Assembly (NCBI RefSeq): GCF_029227915.1
Contig: NC_079877.1
Coordinates: 19,185,851-19,249,850, forward strand
DNA: 64,000 nucleotides
Reading direction: 5' to 3'
From: Hydractinia symbiolongicarpus
Taxonomy: Eukaryota > Cnidaria > Hydrozoa > Anthoathecata > Hydractiniidae
Shown here in pieces: positions 61,411-64,000 of the stretch (the stretch's first letter is position 1; every line of letters begins with the position of its first letter). The translations under genes were made by a program, and so were the position numbers. The notes below the pieces were generated by a model. The model saw only the letters and a program-made list of their open reading frames with translations. It searched no databases and had not been told where the DNA came from.

Positions 61411-64000
61411 AAAGCCATAATACGGCTTCTACAAAGCTTTGCACGTAGTTGATGGTGATATAAGGCCAGGACGCCAAGGAAACCGACCTGGAACGTTGTA
61501 GTCCATTGAGACTGAATGGTCTAGACCAATGATACCATGAGCAGGCTCGTGGAACTAAGTGATTAACGTGTAAGGCCTTTATTAGGCGGCAAGAGGCCAT
61601 AGTACGGTTTTTAGAAGGCTATGTTCGTAGTTGACGTTGATATAAGGCAATGGCGCCATGGAAAACGACTTGGGACGTTGTAGATCATTAAGACTGCAAA
61701 GACTAAACCCATGGCAACCTGTGCGGACCCGTGGAACCACGTATTTTTAAGTGTAGGGCCTTAATTATGTCGTAAAAGACCATATTACTGCTTTTAGAAG
61801 GCTATGCACGTATTTGACGGTGATAAAAAGCCATGGCGGCAAGGAAAATGACTTTGGACGTTGTATTCCTTTGAGACAGAAAGAACTAGACCAATGGCAA
61901 GCTGCGCGAACACGTGGAACAACGTAATTCACGTGTAAGGCCTTAATTATGTCGTAAAAGACCATATTACGGCTTTTAGAAGGCTATGCACGTGTTTAAC
62001 GGTGATATAAGAGCATGCTGTCAAGGAAAACGATTTGGGACGTTGTAGTCCATTGAGACTGCAAGGACTAGACCAATGGCAAGCTGCGCGAAGAGGTGGA
62101 ACAACGTAATTCACGTGTAAGGCCTTTATTAGGCCGCAAAAGCCATATTACGGCTTTTAGAAAGCTATGCACGTAGTTGACGGTGATATAAGAGCATGGC
62201 GTCAAAAAAAACGACTTGGGACGTTGTAGTCCATTGAGACTGCAAGGACTAGACCAATGATACCTTGCCAAGGCTTGTGGAACCACGTATTTTAAGTGTA
62301 GGGCCTTAATTATGTCGTAAAAGACCATATTACTGCTTTTAGAAGGCTATGCACGTATTTGACGGTGATAAAAAGCCATGGCGGCAAGGTAAATGACTTT
62401 GGACGATGTAGTCCTTTGAGACTGAAAGAACTAGACCAATAGCAAGCTGCGCGGACATGTGGAACCACGTAATTCCCGTGTAAAGCCTTAATTAGGTCGC
62501 AAAAAGCCATAATACGGCTTCTAGAAAGCTTTGCACGTAGTTAATGGTGATATAAGGCCAGGACGCCAAGGAAACCGACTTGGAACGTTATAGTCCATTG
62601 AGACTGAATGGTCTAGACCAATGATACCATGAGCAGGCTCGTGGAACTAAGTGATTAACGTGTAAGGCCTTTATTAGGCGGCAAGAGGCCATAGTACGGC
62701 TTTTAGAAAGCTATGTTCGTAGTTGACGTTGATATAAGGCAATGGCGCCATGGAAAACGACTTGGGACGTTGTAGATCATTAAGACTGCAAGGACTAAAC
62801 CCATGGCAACCTTTGCGGACCCGTGGAACCACGTATTTTAAGTGTAGGGCCTTAATTATGTCGTAAAAGACCATATTACTGCTTTTAGAAGGCTATGCAC
62901 GTATTTGACGGTGATAAAAAGCCATGGCGGCAAGGAAAATGACTTGGCACGTTGCGGTCCATTGAGAATGAAAGGACTAGACCAATGATACCATGCACAG
63001 GCTTGTGGAACCACGTAATTTACGTGTAAGGCCTCAATTAGTCTGCAAAAGGCCATACTACGGCTTGTCGAAGTCTATGCAAGCAGTTGCCGGTGGTATA
63101 AGGGCATGGCGCCAAAGAAAACGACTTGGGACGTTGTAGTCCATTGAGACTGAGAAAACTAGACCAACAGCACCATGCGCAGACTCGTGGAATTACGTGA
63201 TTTTCGTGTAAGGCCTTTATTAGGCGGCAAAAAGCCATATTACGGCTTTTAGTAGGCTATGCACGTAGTTGACGTTGATATAAGGCAATGGCGCCATGGA
63301 AAACGACTTGGGACGTTGTAGATCATTAAGACTGCAAGGACTAAACCCATGGCAACTGTGCGGACCCGTGGAACCACGTATTTTAAGTGTAGGGCCTTAA
63401 TTATGTCGTAAAAGACCATATTACGGCTTTTAGAAGGCCATGCACTTAGTGGACGATGATAAAAGGCCATGGCGCCAAGGAAAACGACTTGGCATGATGC
63501 AGTCTATTGAGAATGAAAGGACTAGACCAATGGCAAGCTGCGCGAACACGTGGAACAACGTAATTCACGTTTAAGGCCTTAATTATGTCGTAAAAGACCA
63601 TATTACGGCTTTTAGAAGGCCATGCACGTAGTGGACGATGATAAAAGGCCATGGCGCCAAGGAAAACGACTTGGCACGTTGCAGTCCATTGAGAATGAAA
63701 GGACTATAGCTATGATACCATGCACAGGCTTGTGGAACCACGTAATTTACGTGTAAGGCCTTAATTATTCTGCAAAAGGCCATACTACGGCTTGTCAAAG
63801 TCTATGCAAGCAGTTGCCGGTGGTATAAGGGCATGGCGTCGAAGAAAACGACTTGGGACGTTGCAGTCCATTGAGACTGCAGGGACTAGACCAATGGCAA
63901 GCTGTGCGAACACATGGAACCACGTAATTCACGTGTAAGGCCTTTATTAAGACGCAAAGACATATTACGGCTTTTAGAAGGCTATGCACGTAGTTAACGG
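61411..64000. repeat. 2.59 kb duplication, copy 2, open at the window end
   Basis: It is near-identical to 57355-59944 and still matching at base 64000, so its true length is unknown. The left edge is inside a monomer: before 61411 the sequence is ggccgcac, while before 57355 it is ggtcgcaa. Confidence 0.92.

Larger units (their letters stand above)
1..64000. repeat. Satellite DNA array, 181-182 bp monomer
   Basis: Apart from 2098-2841, the sequence is a head-to-tail tandem array with a period of 181 or 182 bp, about 348 monomers, always in the same orientation. Recognisable landmarks return each period: a start resembling caaggaaaacgacttgg, then ggactagaccaatg, a CACGTAATT segment, GGCCTTTATTAGGCC, AAGCC-N7-GGCTT, gcacgtagttgacggtgata and a ggcgcc-like end. 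Monomers fall into classes that differ by tens of substitutions: A (gcacgatgcagtccattgag), B (gacgatgtagtcctttgag), C (cttggaacgttgtagtccat, ending atgttcgtagttgacgttga) and D (catggaaaacgacttgggac, gtagatcatta). There are also E, F, G, H, C2 and D2 variants. The array is open at both window ends. Function is not readable; a centromeric or pericentromeric satellite is the usual interpretation of HOR arrays, but this is inference. Confidence 0.97.

Noticed and set aside
47-63989. About 190 open frames of 64-143 codons, mostly on the minus strand, as protein genes
   Set aside because: They are the satellite itself read in frames that change at each 181/182 bp period. Neighbouring frames overlap and end at the same monomer phase, no domain is recognisable, and substitutions between monomers do not respect codons.
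1-64000. CRISPR array
   Set aside because: The period is 181-182 bp with the whole monomer conserved. There are no short repeats separated by unique spacers.
1-64000. Assembly artefact (collapsed or duplicated contigs) as the source of all large duplications
   Set aside because: Copies differ by substitutions, indels and unique scars (94 bp, 79 bp, 59 bp, the transposon), which simple artificial duplication would not produce. Individual near-perfect copies such as 20998-22451 or 57355/61411 still deserve read-level confirmation.

Overview
The whole window is tandem satellite DNA. It holds about 348 head-to-tail copies of a 181-182 bp monomer family, interrupted once by a 744 bp non-autonomous DNA transposon at 2098-2841. 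I find no credible protein-coding gene, tRNA, rRNA or CRISPR array. The array continues past both ends of the window. Long homogenised satellite with multi-monomer higher-order repeats (HORs), plus a TTAA-target transposon with piggyBac-like ends, points to a eukaryotic nuclear chromosome. An animal is likely, perhaps an invertebrate, but the species cannot be told from the sequence. A centromeric or pericentromeric position is plausible but is inference only.

Layout. From 1 to about 45.4 kb the array is built mainly from four monomer classes, called A, B, C and D here, joined as a 727 bp ABCD higher-order unit (181+182+182+182). At least 20 such units are recognisable, with the cleanest runs at 7831-9284, 11462-14463, 20998-22451, 24267-25720 and 41232-45370. 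Variant monomers (E, F, G, H, C2, D2) sit between these runs. From about 45.4 to 64 kb the array changes character: monomers are more divergent and are organised in longer, less regular units. These include a 10-monomer unit of about 1815 bp (49417, 51936, 53751) and a 2.59 kb duplication (57355-59944 and 61411-64000) that runs to the window end.

History visible in the sequence. Large blocks recur nearly identically at offsets that are whole numbers of monomers once local insertions are subtracted (1454, 1999, 2724, 3087, 3269, 4177, 5179, 6197, 10363 and 27046 bp, among others). This is the pattern expected of in-register unequal exchange or amplification. The best dated event is the transposon: an 11-monomer, 1999 bp block is present twice in tandem. 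The first copy (1089-3835) carries the element and the second (3836-5834) has the matching site with a single TTAA (4841-4844). Small out-of-register scars also exist: a 94 bp half-monomer duplication, a 79 bp stub, a 59 bp internal duplication, a 20 bp deletion and an 18 bp templated filler. They serve as lineage markers inside the array.

How the parts work together: there is no gene system to describe. Open frames of 64-143 codons, almost all on the minus strand, occur across nearly every monomer. They are satellite translated in frames that shift at each 181/182 bp period, and I treat them as non-coding.
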